Below, in pieces: positions 1 to 6,292 of a DNA stretch of 20,261 bases. The position numbers and the translations under genes were made by a program. The stretch lies in the NCBI GenBank assembly GCA_947630345.1, contig CANRHF010000010.1, positions 1-20,261 on the forward strand, read 5' to 3'. A model generated the notes under the pieces. It ran no database searches and was not told where the DNA came from. It worked only from the letters and a program-made list of their open reading frames with translations. The stretch comes from an uncultured Oscillospiraceae bacterium (GTDB lineage: Bacteria > Bacillota > Clostridia > Oscillospirales > Oscillospiraceae). Position 1 is the stretch's first letter. Every line of letters starts with the position of its first letter.

Positions 1-11
1 GCAAGCGGAAA

Positions 12-1130
12 TTACACCGCAAAAGCGCACTTTTCAATTATTCCTCGGCATTGTATCAAACTCTGCAAGATTATATCAAATACAATGTCAGTTGGCTGAA
101 GATTGGCTAAGTCACAAAAAAGCTGAGTGATATGCTTCGGCGTGAGAATAATGCCAAGCGTTTGGCCGTCACCTCCCGAATAACTCATGAACTCACCGTA
201 AAATCTTCCTATGTAGTCCTCTGCGCTGCTCATATATCGGATCGACCTGTAAATCTTTTCGTTTAGGTATTCAGCAAAATGCTTTAACGGGGTCTTGTTC
301 AATTTTGGGTCGATTTCATTTAGCTTTACAGTGTCTCTGATAAATGCAAATTGGCTGAGTATTTTGTCTTTTTTCACTTCTGGGGATACATTGGCACGTC
401 GTAAATTTGCGCTAATAGCATCATATATTTTCTGCCCATCCGTTTTGACTGAATCGCCAGTAAGGTCACTAACTGCAAAATTTTTGTATTCGCTTTCACG
501 GAGCGCTAAAAGAATACCGGAAACAATCAATGGCTTTTCGGTGTCGAGCAAATTGCCATAATTACGCAAATCCTCATGCAGCACGCTTGCATCTCTTAAT
601 ATCTCAGCTGTTTCTTTCTCCTGATCGGTTGATTCCTTAAGAATTTCCCGGACATAATATTCATCGATATTGTCATCATTAAAGGAAATAAAGGATTCTA
701 CATCGGGCAGTTCTCTATAAAATTCAGTTTCGTCAATGTAGACTGGCGTTATCCTGTGCTTTCTCTCATTGCCAGATACGCCAAATGCAATGATTTTTTT
801 GTAAGTGGTAGTCCTGGCCAAATGTTTTCCGTAGAAAAACGCACCATTTACACCATAATCAGTGACAGCGTTCGTTTCCTCGCTGATGTTTCCCTTATCG
901 TCGCGCTTGATATGCTTTGACAAATCCGCCTTGTCTTCAATAACAAGCAAATAATCCTTTACTACACCAATGTACTCGGGAAAACCGACTCTACCAGTAC
1001 CACGCTTTGACGCAGATTTCAGAGCATCGTCAATTTCTTTAATTGTACTACCTTGGGCATCAAGGCTGATGCCTGCTTGCTTAAGCAATTCATAAACCCA
1101 CAAATCAGTTTTTACTTCTTTCTTAGCCAT
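12..1130 (-). pseudogene. Truncated restriction-modification protein (nuclease-like N-terminus plus start of N6-adenine methylase domain)
   Basis: About 372 residues remain. Residues near 50-75 contain a PEY...VIEDKAD pattern that fits the PD-(D/E)xK nuclease-like N-terminal domain of type I/IIG restriction proteins. A helical region follows, and near the end comes FYGEFMSYSGG...LTPKHITQLF, the usual lead-in to an HsdM-type adenine methylase. That family continues with a D-PxxGTGGF SAM-binding motif right after 'DIVFD'. Here the frame instead runs into about 20 unrelated residues and a TAA, so the methylase core and target-recognition part are missing. Start choice: GGAGG at 1138-1142 lies 1 nt from an ATG at 1136 but 7 nt from the ATG at 1130, so 1130 is preferred. 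The product could keep a nuclease fold but should not methylate DNA (inference). It is more AT-rich than the housekeeping genes to the right, in line with acquisition by transfer. The remainder may lie to the left of the window. Confidence 0.7.
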
Positions 1131-1590
1131 TTTCATGCCTCCGTCATTTCAAAATCACGAAATGAATACAATTGATCTACTTATGAACTTCCATTCTTTT
1201 ATTATTCCCTTGCATCAAACTTTGTGTGATTTTATATATTTCCCGCGCCTAATTCTCGCATCCTTCGGTTTCGGCTCGTCATTATGGACAATCCATGCGT
1301 AACCGATCCGCACCGCTCAGGGAATGCGATCCTTGCATTATTTACTGCCACTATTAAAACATTCTTACGACTATATTATACTTGAAGCCCAAGGTAAAAA
1401 GCAAGCCATTTTTGTCGGATTATCCAGAAGTTTATCGTAGTCCGACGAACAAAAAGGAACGTTCTCCGCAGGGAAATTACCGTCCGTTATGGCGCCTATT
1501 CGGCGCTGATTGGGCAGAACTTTTGGTATGGGGTCAAGAAAACCCCGTGTTCTGCTATGTAAAACCGCAAAGCAATACCAAAATAAATAA

Positions 1591-1701
1591 TGGAAATTCG
1601 ACATTATCATTATCAAGGAGACCACCCGGTTTGCCCGGAACACCTTGGATGAGGACAGCGAGCTGCGGCTCACAATGGTGATGAAGACCTTGGAACGAAA
1701 A
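1591..1701 (+). pseudogene. Serine recombinase relic with internal deletion
   Basis: Reading forward from the in-frame stop at 1588-1590, the frame gives WKFDIIIIKETTRFARNTLD and then EDSELRLTMVM. The first segment matches the conserved 'FDLII-KE-SRFARNT-D' region of the catalytic domain of large serine recombinases. The second resembles the 'DGELRLTIMASLAQEESR' helix that normally lies roughly 50 residues further on (family knowledge). Here the two abut directly, so a stretch has been deleted, and similarity ends after 'KTLERK'. No N-terminal catalytic serine segment and no DNA-binding part are visible nearby. It has no ribosome binding site and cannot be functional. It marks former phage, conjugative-element or transposon DNA. 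Confidence 0.55.
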
Positions 1702-1729
1702 AAGCCAAGGGCCGGGAAACCGGCCCTTG
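1698..1729 (-). terminator. Rho-independent terminator candidate (minus strand)
   Basis: A 10-bp GC-rich stem (CAAGGGCCGG / CCGGCCCTTG, 1706-1729) with a four-base loop is followed on the minus strand by GC and six T (1698-1703). The shape is a good intrinsic terminator, but no minus-strand gene ends just upstream of it, so it may be a leftover of the decayed element. Confidence 0.45.
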
Positions 1730-1856
1730 AAAATTGCCACCCAAAAATGCCAAAACCTGTGTTCTTTTCCGAAAAAGAACAGGGATATTGCATTTATTTT
1801 GGGCTAAGCTATGGTTGCGGAAAAAACCGCGAACAAACGCAAAGGAGAGAAACGGT

Positions 1857-2054
1857 ATGAAGAGCAACAGCAATCAGATCAATGTTCCCGAAGCGCGGCA
1901 GGCCATGGACAAGTTCAAGATGCAGGCTGCTTCCGAGGTTGGCGTCAACCTGAAGCAGGGCTACAACGGCGACCTGACCAGCCGGGAGGCCGGCTCCGTG
2001 GGCGGCCAGATGGTCAAGAAAATGATCGAGGCTTACGAGCAGGGGATGCAGTAA
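1857..2054 (+). CDS. Small acid-soluble spore protein, alpha/beta type
   Basis: A 65-residue protein of the usual SASP length. SASPs coat and protect DNA in the dormant spore and are degraded at germination by the GPR protease. Both family blocks are clear: PEARQAMDKFKMQAASEVGV around residues 11-30 and NLKQGYNGDLTSREAGSVGG at 31-50, followed by a short helix. The ATG is preceded by AAAGGAGAG at a good distance. At the GPR cleavage site, where Bacillus proteins have E-I-A-S-E, this protein has Q-A-A-S-E, so the residue before the cut is not acidic. No confident forespore sigma-G promoter could be picked out upstream. The gene stands alone: relic DNA lies before it and a riboswitch unit after it. 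It implies that the organism forms endospores. Confidence 0.95.
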   Translation: MKSNSNQINVPEARQAMDKFKMQAASEVGVNLKQGYNGDLTSREAGSVGGQMVKKMIEAYEQGMQ

Positions 2055-2134
2055 ACCCCGGGCCGTGGATGACCTGTCCAAATTCGGACGGGCCGTCCAT
2101 GGTACATATTTTACGGGGCCGGCGAAATTTCCTC

Positions 2135-2163
2135 TTGAAATTCCTGGGATCGTGTGGTACAAT
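2135..2163 (+). promoter_or_regulatory. Sigma-A type promoter of the cobalamin riboswitch
   Basis: TTGAAA (2135-2140), a 17-bp spacer and TACAAT (2158-2163). The predicted transcription start near 2170 lies just before the riboswitch. Confidence 0.75.
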
Positions 2164-2179
2164 CAAGATACAAAAACGC

Positions 2180-2371
2180 ACAGAGGCCCCCTCGCCGTAA
2201 CGGCCGCGCCAGGCCCGGGGGATTGACAAGGGAATGGGGTGCGAGGCCCCGCGTTGACCAACACCGTATGCGCCGAGGAGATGGCCCGTTGGCGAAAGCC
2301 AGTCATTGGGGAAACCTGAGAAGGCAGGGCATCCAACCGCTGGAGGCGTGAGCCGGGAGACCTACTGATCG
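2180..2371 (+). ncRNA. Cobalamin (B12) riboswitch
   Basis: The sequence carries, in order, the conserved blocks of the cobalamin aptamer. AAGGGAA (2228-2234) is followed by a GGGGTGCGAGGCCCC hairpin. Then come ACCAACACCGTATGC in the place of the CCCGC-ACTGT block, GAAAGCCAGTC...GAGAAGGC, and near the 3' end GTGAGCCGGGAGACC (2349-2362), the B12-box equivalent of 'AAGCCAGGAGACCTGCC'. Spacing between blocks agrees with the family. Boundaries are estimates. The RNA binds adenosyl- or another cobalamin and normally switches off downstream transport or biosynthesis genes. Here it sits between its own promoter and an intrinsic terminator, with no recognisable B12-related gene in the next kilobases. 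Confidence 0.85.
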
Positions 2372-2392
2372 CGTCAGAATTTTGCCAGGGAC

Positions 2393-2434
2393 GGTTATGG
2401 CGATCTTCGTAAGGAATCGCTATGACCATTTTTT
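2393..2434 (+). terminator. Expression-platform terminator of the cobalamin riboswitch
   Basis: A 12-bp stem, GGTTATGGCGAT (2393-2404) with ATCGCTATGACC (2416-2427) including two G-U pairs, is followed by A and six T (2429-2434). It starts about 25 nt after the aptamer. Full termination would give an RNA of about 265 nt. Confidence 0.85.
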
Positions 2435-2447
2435 ATTGTCTGCCGCG

Positions 2448-2519
2448 TTTCCCGGGCGCCCCCTTGTCCGGGAAATGTTGGGATTGCCGAGCCGCCCGCC
2501 CATATTTTGGGCGGGCGGC
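2448..2519. repeat. Two hairpins between riboswitch terminator and membrane-protein gene
   Basis: TTTCCCGG (2448-2455) pairs with CCGGGAAA (2468-2475). A perfect 12-bp stem, GCCGCCCGCCCA (2491-2502) with TGGGCGGGCGGC (2508-2519), encloses a TATTT loop. Neither is followed by a T run on either strand, so they are not standard terminators. Their role is unknown. Confidence 0.6.
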
Positions 2520-2557
2520 ATTCCATGGCGGCGGGGGAGCAGGGCATTCATTTTTGC

Positions 2558-2586
2558 TGGACTTTTCCCCCAGTTTCGTGTATAAT
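2558..2586 (+). promoter_or_regulatory. Sigma-A type promoter of the 99-residue membrane protein gene
   Basis: TGGACT (2558-2563), a 17-bp spacer and a perfect TATAAT (2581-2586). This gives the downstream gene transcription independent of the riboswitch. It also rules out the in-frame TTG at 2586 as a start, because that codon overlaps the -10 box. Confidence 0.7.
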
Positions 2587-2618
2587 TGAAAAAACGGCTT
2601 TTGGGGAGGAAAAAGAAA

Positions 2619-2918
2619 ATGGAAGCCGGTTATGTGCTCTTCGGGGTAGCGCTGGTGTTTGGCATCCAACTGTTCTTCTGCTGGAAGGCCAAGCGGGCCG
2701 CTGTCAAATGTGTTCCGCTGTACCTGCTTGCCTTGGGCTTTTTGTACGGCGCCGGGACCTATGTGGGTCTTTTTGGCACCTATTCCTTCGGGGCCATTTC
2801 GGGAAACGAGCTGGCGGGACTGATTGTGCTGGTATTTTTCGCGATTTTGTCCCTGGGCGCGGCCCTGGCCTGGCTGGTTTACTGGATTGTGTGCTTGGCA
2901 AAGCGGCGGAAAGCGTGA
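2619..2918 (+). CDS. Small three-helix membrane protein, unknown function
   Basis: A 99-residue protein that I do not recognise. It has hydrophobic segments at about residues 4-22, 32-53 and 65-93. The loop after the first helix is basic (KAKRAAVK) and the tail is basic (KRRKA), which suggests that both face the cytoplasm (positive-inside rule). The ATG at 2619 is supported by GGGGAGG with 9 nt spacing. A longer version starting at TTG 2586 is not credible because that codon lies in the promoter. The gene follows the cobalamin riboswitch terminator by about 185 bp. Terminator read-through could add to its expression, but its own promoter makes direct B12 control doubtful. No catalytic or metal-binding motif stands out. 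Confidence 0.8.
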   Translation: MEAGYVLFGVALVFGIQLFFCWKAKRAAVKCVPLYLLALGFLYGAGTYVGLFGTYSFGAISGNELAGLIVLVFFAILSLGAALAWLVYWIVCLAKRRKA

Positions 2919-2932
2919 TTATTTTAAAGGAA

Positions 2933-2955
2933 AGGCGCGGCTTATGGCCGCGCCT
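2933..2955. terminator. Shared hairpin between convergent genes
   Basis: A perfect 9-bp stem, AGGCGCGGC (2933-2941) with GCCGCGCCT (2947-2955), lies between two convergent genes. Flanking T content is modest on both strands (GATCTTTACC on plus, TTCCTTTAAAATAATC on minus), so it probably works as a weak bidirectional terminator. Confidence 0.55.
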
Positions 2956-2982
2956 GATCTTTACCTGTTATGCCTTCCCTCC

Positions 2983-3303
2983 TTAGAAAAGGAAGAAGCC
3001 AATGATCAGCAGGAGGGACAGGGTTATTCGTATAATATGGTGCTGGATGTGAAAACTGCCGTTCTTTAAACCGTTCATGATCGCGGCGGCGCAGATGCCT
3101 GCGCACCCCAGCAGCGCCAGAAGGACATCATAGGACTGCTTCCCAATGCCGCAGGCAGCGGCGGCGATCAGGAGGGCGGAACCGGCGAGCATCCAAAGGG
3201 CGGGGAAGGGCTCCTTCTCCGTTTTCATTTGATGGACCGCCGCAACCGCCGACAGGCCGCCGAAAAGAACGCTGACGACCCAAAGGCAGATGGCGATGGG
3301 CAT
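2983..3303 (-). CDS. Small four-helix membrane protein downstream of ftsH
   Basis: A 106-residue hydrophobic protein of unknown function. Likely membrane segments lie at about residues 2-23, 33-51, 57-77 and 89-106. A short charged loop (HQMKTEKEP) follows the first helix, and an H-I-Q-H-H-I-I-R stretch precedes the last. The ATG at 3303 is 3 nt after the ftsH stop codon, and the ribosome binding site GGAGGAAT is formed by the last ftsH codons, so translation is probably coupled to ftsH. That placement suggests a membrane partner or a simple co-expressed neighbour of the protease (inference). The protein ends in FFLF, without a soluble tail. I know no named family for it. Confidence 0.8.
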   Translation of the reverse strand: MPIAICLWVVSVLFGGLSAVAAVHQMKTEKEPFPALWMLAGSALLIAAAACGIGKQSYDVLLALLGCAGICAAAIMNGLKNGSFHIQHHIIRITLSLLLIIGFFLF

Positions 3304-3306
3304 GGT

Positions 3307-5220
3307 TTATTCCTCCGCCGGCTGATTGCCGCTGTCTTCCGTCCCCTCTGGGAGCTGCTTGGCCTCGGCGTTGACGTAGGCCATGAACTCGTCGCCGGTG
3401 ATGGTCTCCTTGACCAGCAGGAAGTTGGCAATCTCGTCCAGCAGCGGGCGGTGGGACAGCAGCAGCTCCTTGGCCTCCTCGTAGCAGCTTTGCAGCAGGG
3501 CCTGGGACTCCCGGTCCACCAGGGCGGCGGTCTCCTGGGAGCAGTCCATATAGCTCTGGCTTTCCAGATAGGGATTGGAGACGCTGGCGGGGGCCATAAG
3601 GCCCAGCTTGTCGTTCATGCCGTACTGGGCGATCATATTCCGGGCCAGAGCCGTGGCCCGCTGGATGTCGTTGGCGGCGCCGGTGGTTTTGACGCCGAAG
3701 ACCACCTGCTCCGCCGCCCGGCCGGCCACCAGAGTCCGCAGCTCGATCATCAGCTCCTCGCTGGTTTGCAGGTATTTTTCCTCCTCCGGCATCTGCATGG
3801 TGTAGCCCAAAGAGCCGGTGGTGTGGGGCACGATGGTGATCTTGGACACGGGCTGGGCGTGCTTTTGAAGGGCGGCCACCAGGGCGTGGCCCACCTCGTG
3901 ATAGGCCACCAGCCGCTTTTCCGTATCGGTGAGGACGGAGTTTTTCTTCTCCGTGCCGGCGATGACCGTCTCGAAGGAGACCATCAGATCCTCCTGATTC
4001 ACGGTCTGGCGGCCCTTCCGCACCGCCCGCAGGGCGGCCTCGTTGACCAGGTTGGCCAGATCCGCGCCCACGGCGCCGGCGGTGGCCTGGGCGATCTTCC
4101 GCAGGTCCACATCCTCCGCCAGGCGGATCTTCCGGGTGTGGACCTTCAGGGTGTCCAGACGGCCTTGGAGATTGGGCCGGTCCACGATGATCCGCCGGTC
4201 AAAACGACCAGGGCGGAGCAGGGCCTTGTCCAAAATCTCCGGCCGGTTGGTAGCGGCCAGGCACACCACGCCCTTGGAGGAGTCGAAGCCGTCGATCTCC
4301 CCCAGGAGCTGGTTCAGGGTCTGCTCCTGCTCGGTGTTGCCGCCGAACCGGGCGTCCCGGGAGCGGCCCACGGCGTCGATCTCGTCGATGAAAATGATGC
4401 AGGGGGCCACCTTGGCGGCCTGCTCAAACAGATCTCGCACCCGGCTGGCGCCCACGCCTACGAACATTTCCACAAAATCAGAGCCGGAGATGGAGAAGAA
4501 GGGCACGTTGGCCTCCCCGGCCACCGCCTTGGCAAGCAGCGTCTTGCCGGTGCCGGGGGAACCCACCAGAAGCACGCCCTTGGGCAGCTTGGCGCCGATG
4601 TCGGTGTATTTCTGGGGGTTGTGGAGGAAATCAATGATCTCCTGGAGGGACTCCTTGGCCTCGTCCTGGCCGGCCACATCCCGGAAGGTGACGCCGGTGC
4701 GCTTCTCCATATAGACCTTGGCCTTGGAGGAGCCGAAGCCGCCCATGAGCCCGTCGCCGCTGAGACGGCGGGTGAGCATCCGCATCATGCCGAAGATCAG
4801 GGCGATCATCAGCACATAGTAGAGGATCAGCACGATCCCGGAGTTGTCCTCCACGATCTGGAAGTCCACATTGACGCCCATTTCATACAGCTTGTTGGCC
4901 AGATCCAGGGTGCCGCCGCTGCTGTGCAGGCCGGTGAAGCAGGCCCGCTGCTCGGCGGCGGGCTTGGCGGCCTCCTCCTTGGTCAGATAGACGATCCGGT
5001 CCGCCCGGATCTCCACCTCGGCCAGCTCGTTGTTCTCCATAGCGGCCAGGAATTCGGAGTAGGTGGTTTTGGTGTATTGACTGTTAATGACCGCGTTGAC
5101 CACGGAGCTGATGAGCAGCACCAGCACCACGGTGACGATCAGGGCCACCCAGAGATTACCCTTGGGACGCTTGTCCTCGGGCTTGTTGTCCTGGGGCGGT
5201 TGATTTCGATTGGGGTCCAT
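3307..5220 (-). CDS. ftsH: ATP-dependent zinc metalloprotease FtsH
   Basis: A 637-residue membrane-anchored AAA+ protease that unfolds and degrades membrane and short-lived cytosolic proteins as a hexamer. Two transmembrane segments at about 23-46 and 128-148 flank the small extracytoplasmic domain. The AAA module shows Walker A GSPGTGKT (220-227), pore loop FVGVG (253-257), Walker B CIIFIDEID (274-282) and the second region of homology ATNRPEILDKALLRPGRFDR (323-342). The protease domain has the zinc motif HEVGH (441-445) with the likely third ligand Asp518 in GAANDIQRAT. Length is typical and all key residues are present. The ATG is preceded by AAGGAGG. The gene has its own promoter in the intergenic region shared with divergent rlmB and is followed by a tightly coupled small membrane protein gene. 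The C-terminus is short and acidic. Confidence 0.98.
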   Translation of the reverse strand: MDPNRNQPPQDNKPEDKRPKGNLWVALIVTVVLVLLISSVVNAVINSQYTKTTYSEFLAAMENNELAEVEIRADRIVYLTKEEAAKPAAEQRACFTGLHSSGGTLDLANKLYEMGVNVDFQIVEDNSGIVLILYYVLMIALIFGMMRMLTRRLSGDGLMGGFGSSKAKVYMEKRTGVTFRDVAGQDEAKESLQEIIDFLHNPQKYTDIGAKLPKGVLLVGSPGTGKTLLAKAVAGEANVPFFSISGSDFVEMFVGVGASRVRDLFEQAAKVAPCIIFIDEIDAVGRSRDARFGGNTEQEQTLNQLLGEIDGFDSSKGVVCLAATNRPEILDKALLRPGRFDRRIIVDRPNLQGRLDTLKVHTRKIRLAEDVDLRKIAQATAGAVGADLANLVNEAALRAVRKGRQTVNQEDLMVSFETVIAGTEKKNSVLTDTEKRLVAYHEVGHALVAALQKHAQPVSKITIVPHTTGSLGYTMQMPEEEKYLQTSEELMIELRTLVAGRAAEQVVFGVKTTGAANDIQRATALARNMIAQYGMNDKLGLMAPASVSNPYLESQSYMDCSQETAALVDRESQALLQSCYEEAKELLLSHRPLLDEIANFLLVKETITGDEFMAYVNAEAKQLPEGTEDSGNQPAEE

Positions 5221-5320
5221 TTGTAACGCCTCCTTGGCAGCGGGAATCCGTATCTGGGATCACCGGCCCGGCGGGGCCGGAGAAATTGTGATTCTTCCAT
5301 AGGATTGCCGGATCAAGGGT

Positions 5321-5349
5321 ATTATAACACAATCTTGCACATAGCGCAA
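5321..5349 (-). promoter_or_regulatory. ftsH promoter
   Basis: On the minus strand: TTGCGC (5344-5349), a 17-bp spacer, then TATAAT (5321-5326) preceded by TGT, which makes an extended -10. The leader of about 95 nt contains a 7-bp GC-rich stem (CCGGCCC at 5263-5269 with GGGCCGG at 5274-5280). Confidence 0.7.
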
Positions 5350-5433
5350 TGAAGGATTTCCAAAATGCGGGTGAATTTTCTGTTAAATTGCGGGCCGCCC
5401 GGGCGGAAATGTCCTTCCAGCGAAAAAAAGAAG

Positions 5434-5462
5434 TTGTCCCGGGAAGAAAAATCTGATATAAT
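5434..5462 (+). promoter_or_regulatory. rlmB promoter
   Basis: TTGTCC (5434-5439), a 17-bp spacer and TATAAT (5457-5462), 32 bp before the rlmB start codon. It is divergent from the ftsH promoter, with about 85 bp between the two -35 boxes. Confidence 0.75.
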
Positions 5463-5494
5463 AAGGAATAGGATCGCACACGGGAGATGAGACC

Positions 5495-6280
5495 ATGAAA
5501 AATCCACGCAGGGCTTTCCCCCAGGAAACGCCCCGGGAGGAAGACGAGGGTATTTTGGAGGGACGCAACGCCGTTACCGAGGCGCTGAAAAGCGGTCGGC
5601 CCATTGACAAGGTGTTCCTGGCCTCCGGGGAGACCGACGCCGCCCTGCAGCATTTGGCGGCGCAGGCAAGAGAGGCCGGGGCGGTGGTGGTAACGGTGGA
5701 CCGGCGGAAGCTGGACGCCATGAGCCTGACCCACGCCCATCAGGGCGTTATCGCCCAGGCCGCCGCCCGGGCCTACGCTTCCATTGAGGACATTTTGCAA
5801 ACCGCCCGGGACCGGGGGGAGGCGCCGCTGATCGTGATTTGCGACGGGCTTTCGGATCCCCACAATCTGGGGGCCATTCTCCGGAGCGCCGAGTGCGCCG
5901 GGGCCCACGGGGTGATCATTCCCAAGCGCCGGAGCGTAGGTCTCACCGCCACGGTGGCGAAGACCTCCGCCGGGGCGGTGGAGTATATGAAGGTGGCCCG
6001 GGTGACCAATCTCACCGCCGCCATCGAAAATTTAAAGGAAAACGGGGTGTGGATCTTCGGCACCGCGGCGGAGGGCTCGGTCCCCATGTACCATGCGGAT
6101 CTGAAGGGTCCGGCGGCCATCGTCATCGGCTCCGAGGGGGACGGGATGAGCCGCTTGGTACGGCAAAGCTGCGATGTGACGGTACACATCCCTCTACGGG
6201 GGCGGATCAGCTCCCTGAACGCTTCCGCCGCCGCTTCGGTGCTGCTTTACGAGGCGCTGCGCCAACGGATGGGAGAATAG
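5495..6280 (+). CDS. rlmB: 23S rRNA 2'-O-ribose methyltransferase, RlmB/TrmH (SpoU) family
   Basis: A 261-residue SPOUT-class methyltransferase, the kind that methylates the ribose of a guanosine (G2251 in E. coli numbering) in 23S rRNA. The N-terminal part, about residues 19-95 beginning GILEGRNAVTEAL, is the substrate-binding domain of this family. The three SpoU motifs follow in order: DPHNLGAILRSAECAGAHGV (121-140), IVIGSEGDGMSRL (209-221) and IPLRGRISSLNASAAASVLL (232-251), which form the knotted SAM site. A GGGAG sequence precedes the ATG. The first 18 residues are charged and variable. The next gene starts 12 nt after the stop, so they are likely cotranscribed. Exact target assignment rests on family similarity; other TrmH members modify different sites. 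Confidence 0.93.
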   Translation: MKNPRRAFPQETPREEDEGILEGRNAVTEALKSGRPIDKVFLASGETDAALQHLAAQAREAGAVVVTVDRRKLDAMSLTHAHQGVIAQAAARAYASIEDILQTARDRGEAPLIVICDGLSDPHNLGAILRSAECAGAHGVIIPKRRSVGLTATVAKTSAGAVEYMKVARVTNLTAAIENLKENGVWIFGTAAEGSVPMYHADLKGPAAIVIGSEGDGMSRLVRQSCDVTVHIPLRGRISSLNASAAASVLLYEALRQRMGE

Positions 6281-6292
6281 GAGGTTTATTCC

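Larger units (their letters stand above)
1131..1856. other. Gene-free stretch with mobile-element debris and hairpins
   Basis: I see no intact gene here. The part next to the restriction gene (1137-1380) is AT-rich and carries at 1201-1240 a degenerate copy of sequence found at 37-80. From 1380 to 1800 there are several inverted repeats: an imperfect one at 1409-1455 (TTTTTG/CAAAAA outer arms, TCGGA/TCCGA inner arms), a perfect 10-bp stem with a GAAA loop at 1706-1729, and an 8-bp stem at 1761-1780. A serine-recombinase relic occupies about 1591-1701. Open frames of 60-140 codons exist on both strands, but none has a ribosome binding site or a protein I recognise. The stretch reads as a decayed insertion between the restriction gene and the spore protein gene. 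Confidence 0.6.

Noticed and set aside
1371..1793. 140-codon minus-strand frame in the gene-free stretch
   Set aside because: No ribosome binding site, no recognisable domain, and it passes through hairpins and the recombinase relic on the other strand.
1811..2200. 129-codon plus-strand frame overlapping the spore protein
   Set aside because: It is the spore protein gene read in another frame and runs into the riboswitch.
3229..5226. Uninterrupted 665-codon plus-strand frame opposite ftsH
   Set aside because: It is a mirror of the GC-rich ftsH codons: composition is Gly/His/Leu/Gln-rich, no family match, no ribosome binding site. ftsH on the other strand has every expected motif.
5395..5406. 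CCGCCCGGGCGG palindrome between ftsH and rlmB, considered as an operator
   Set aside because: It lies upstream of both promoters and is a single short GC palindrome; I know no matching regulator site, so it may be chance in GC-rich DNA.
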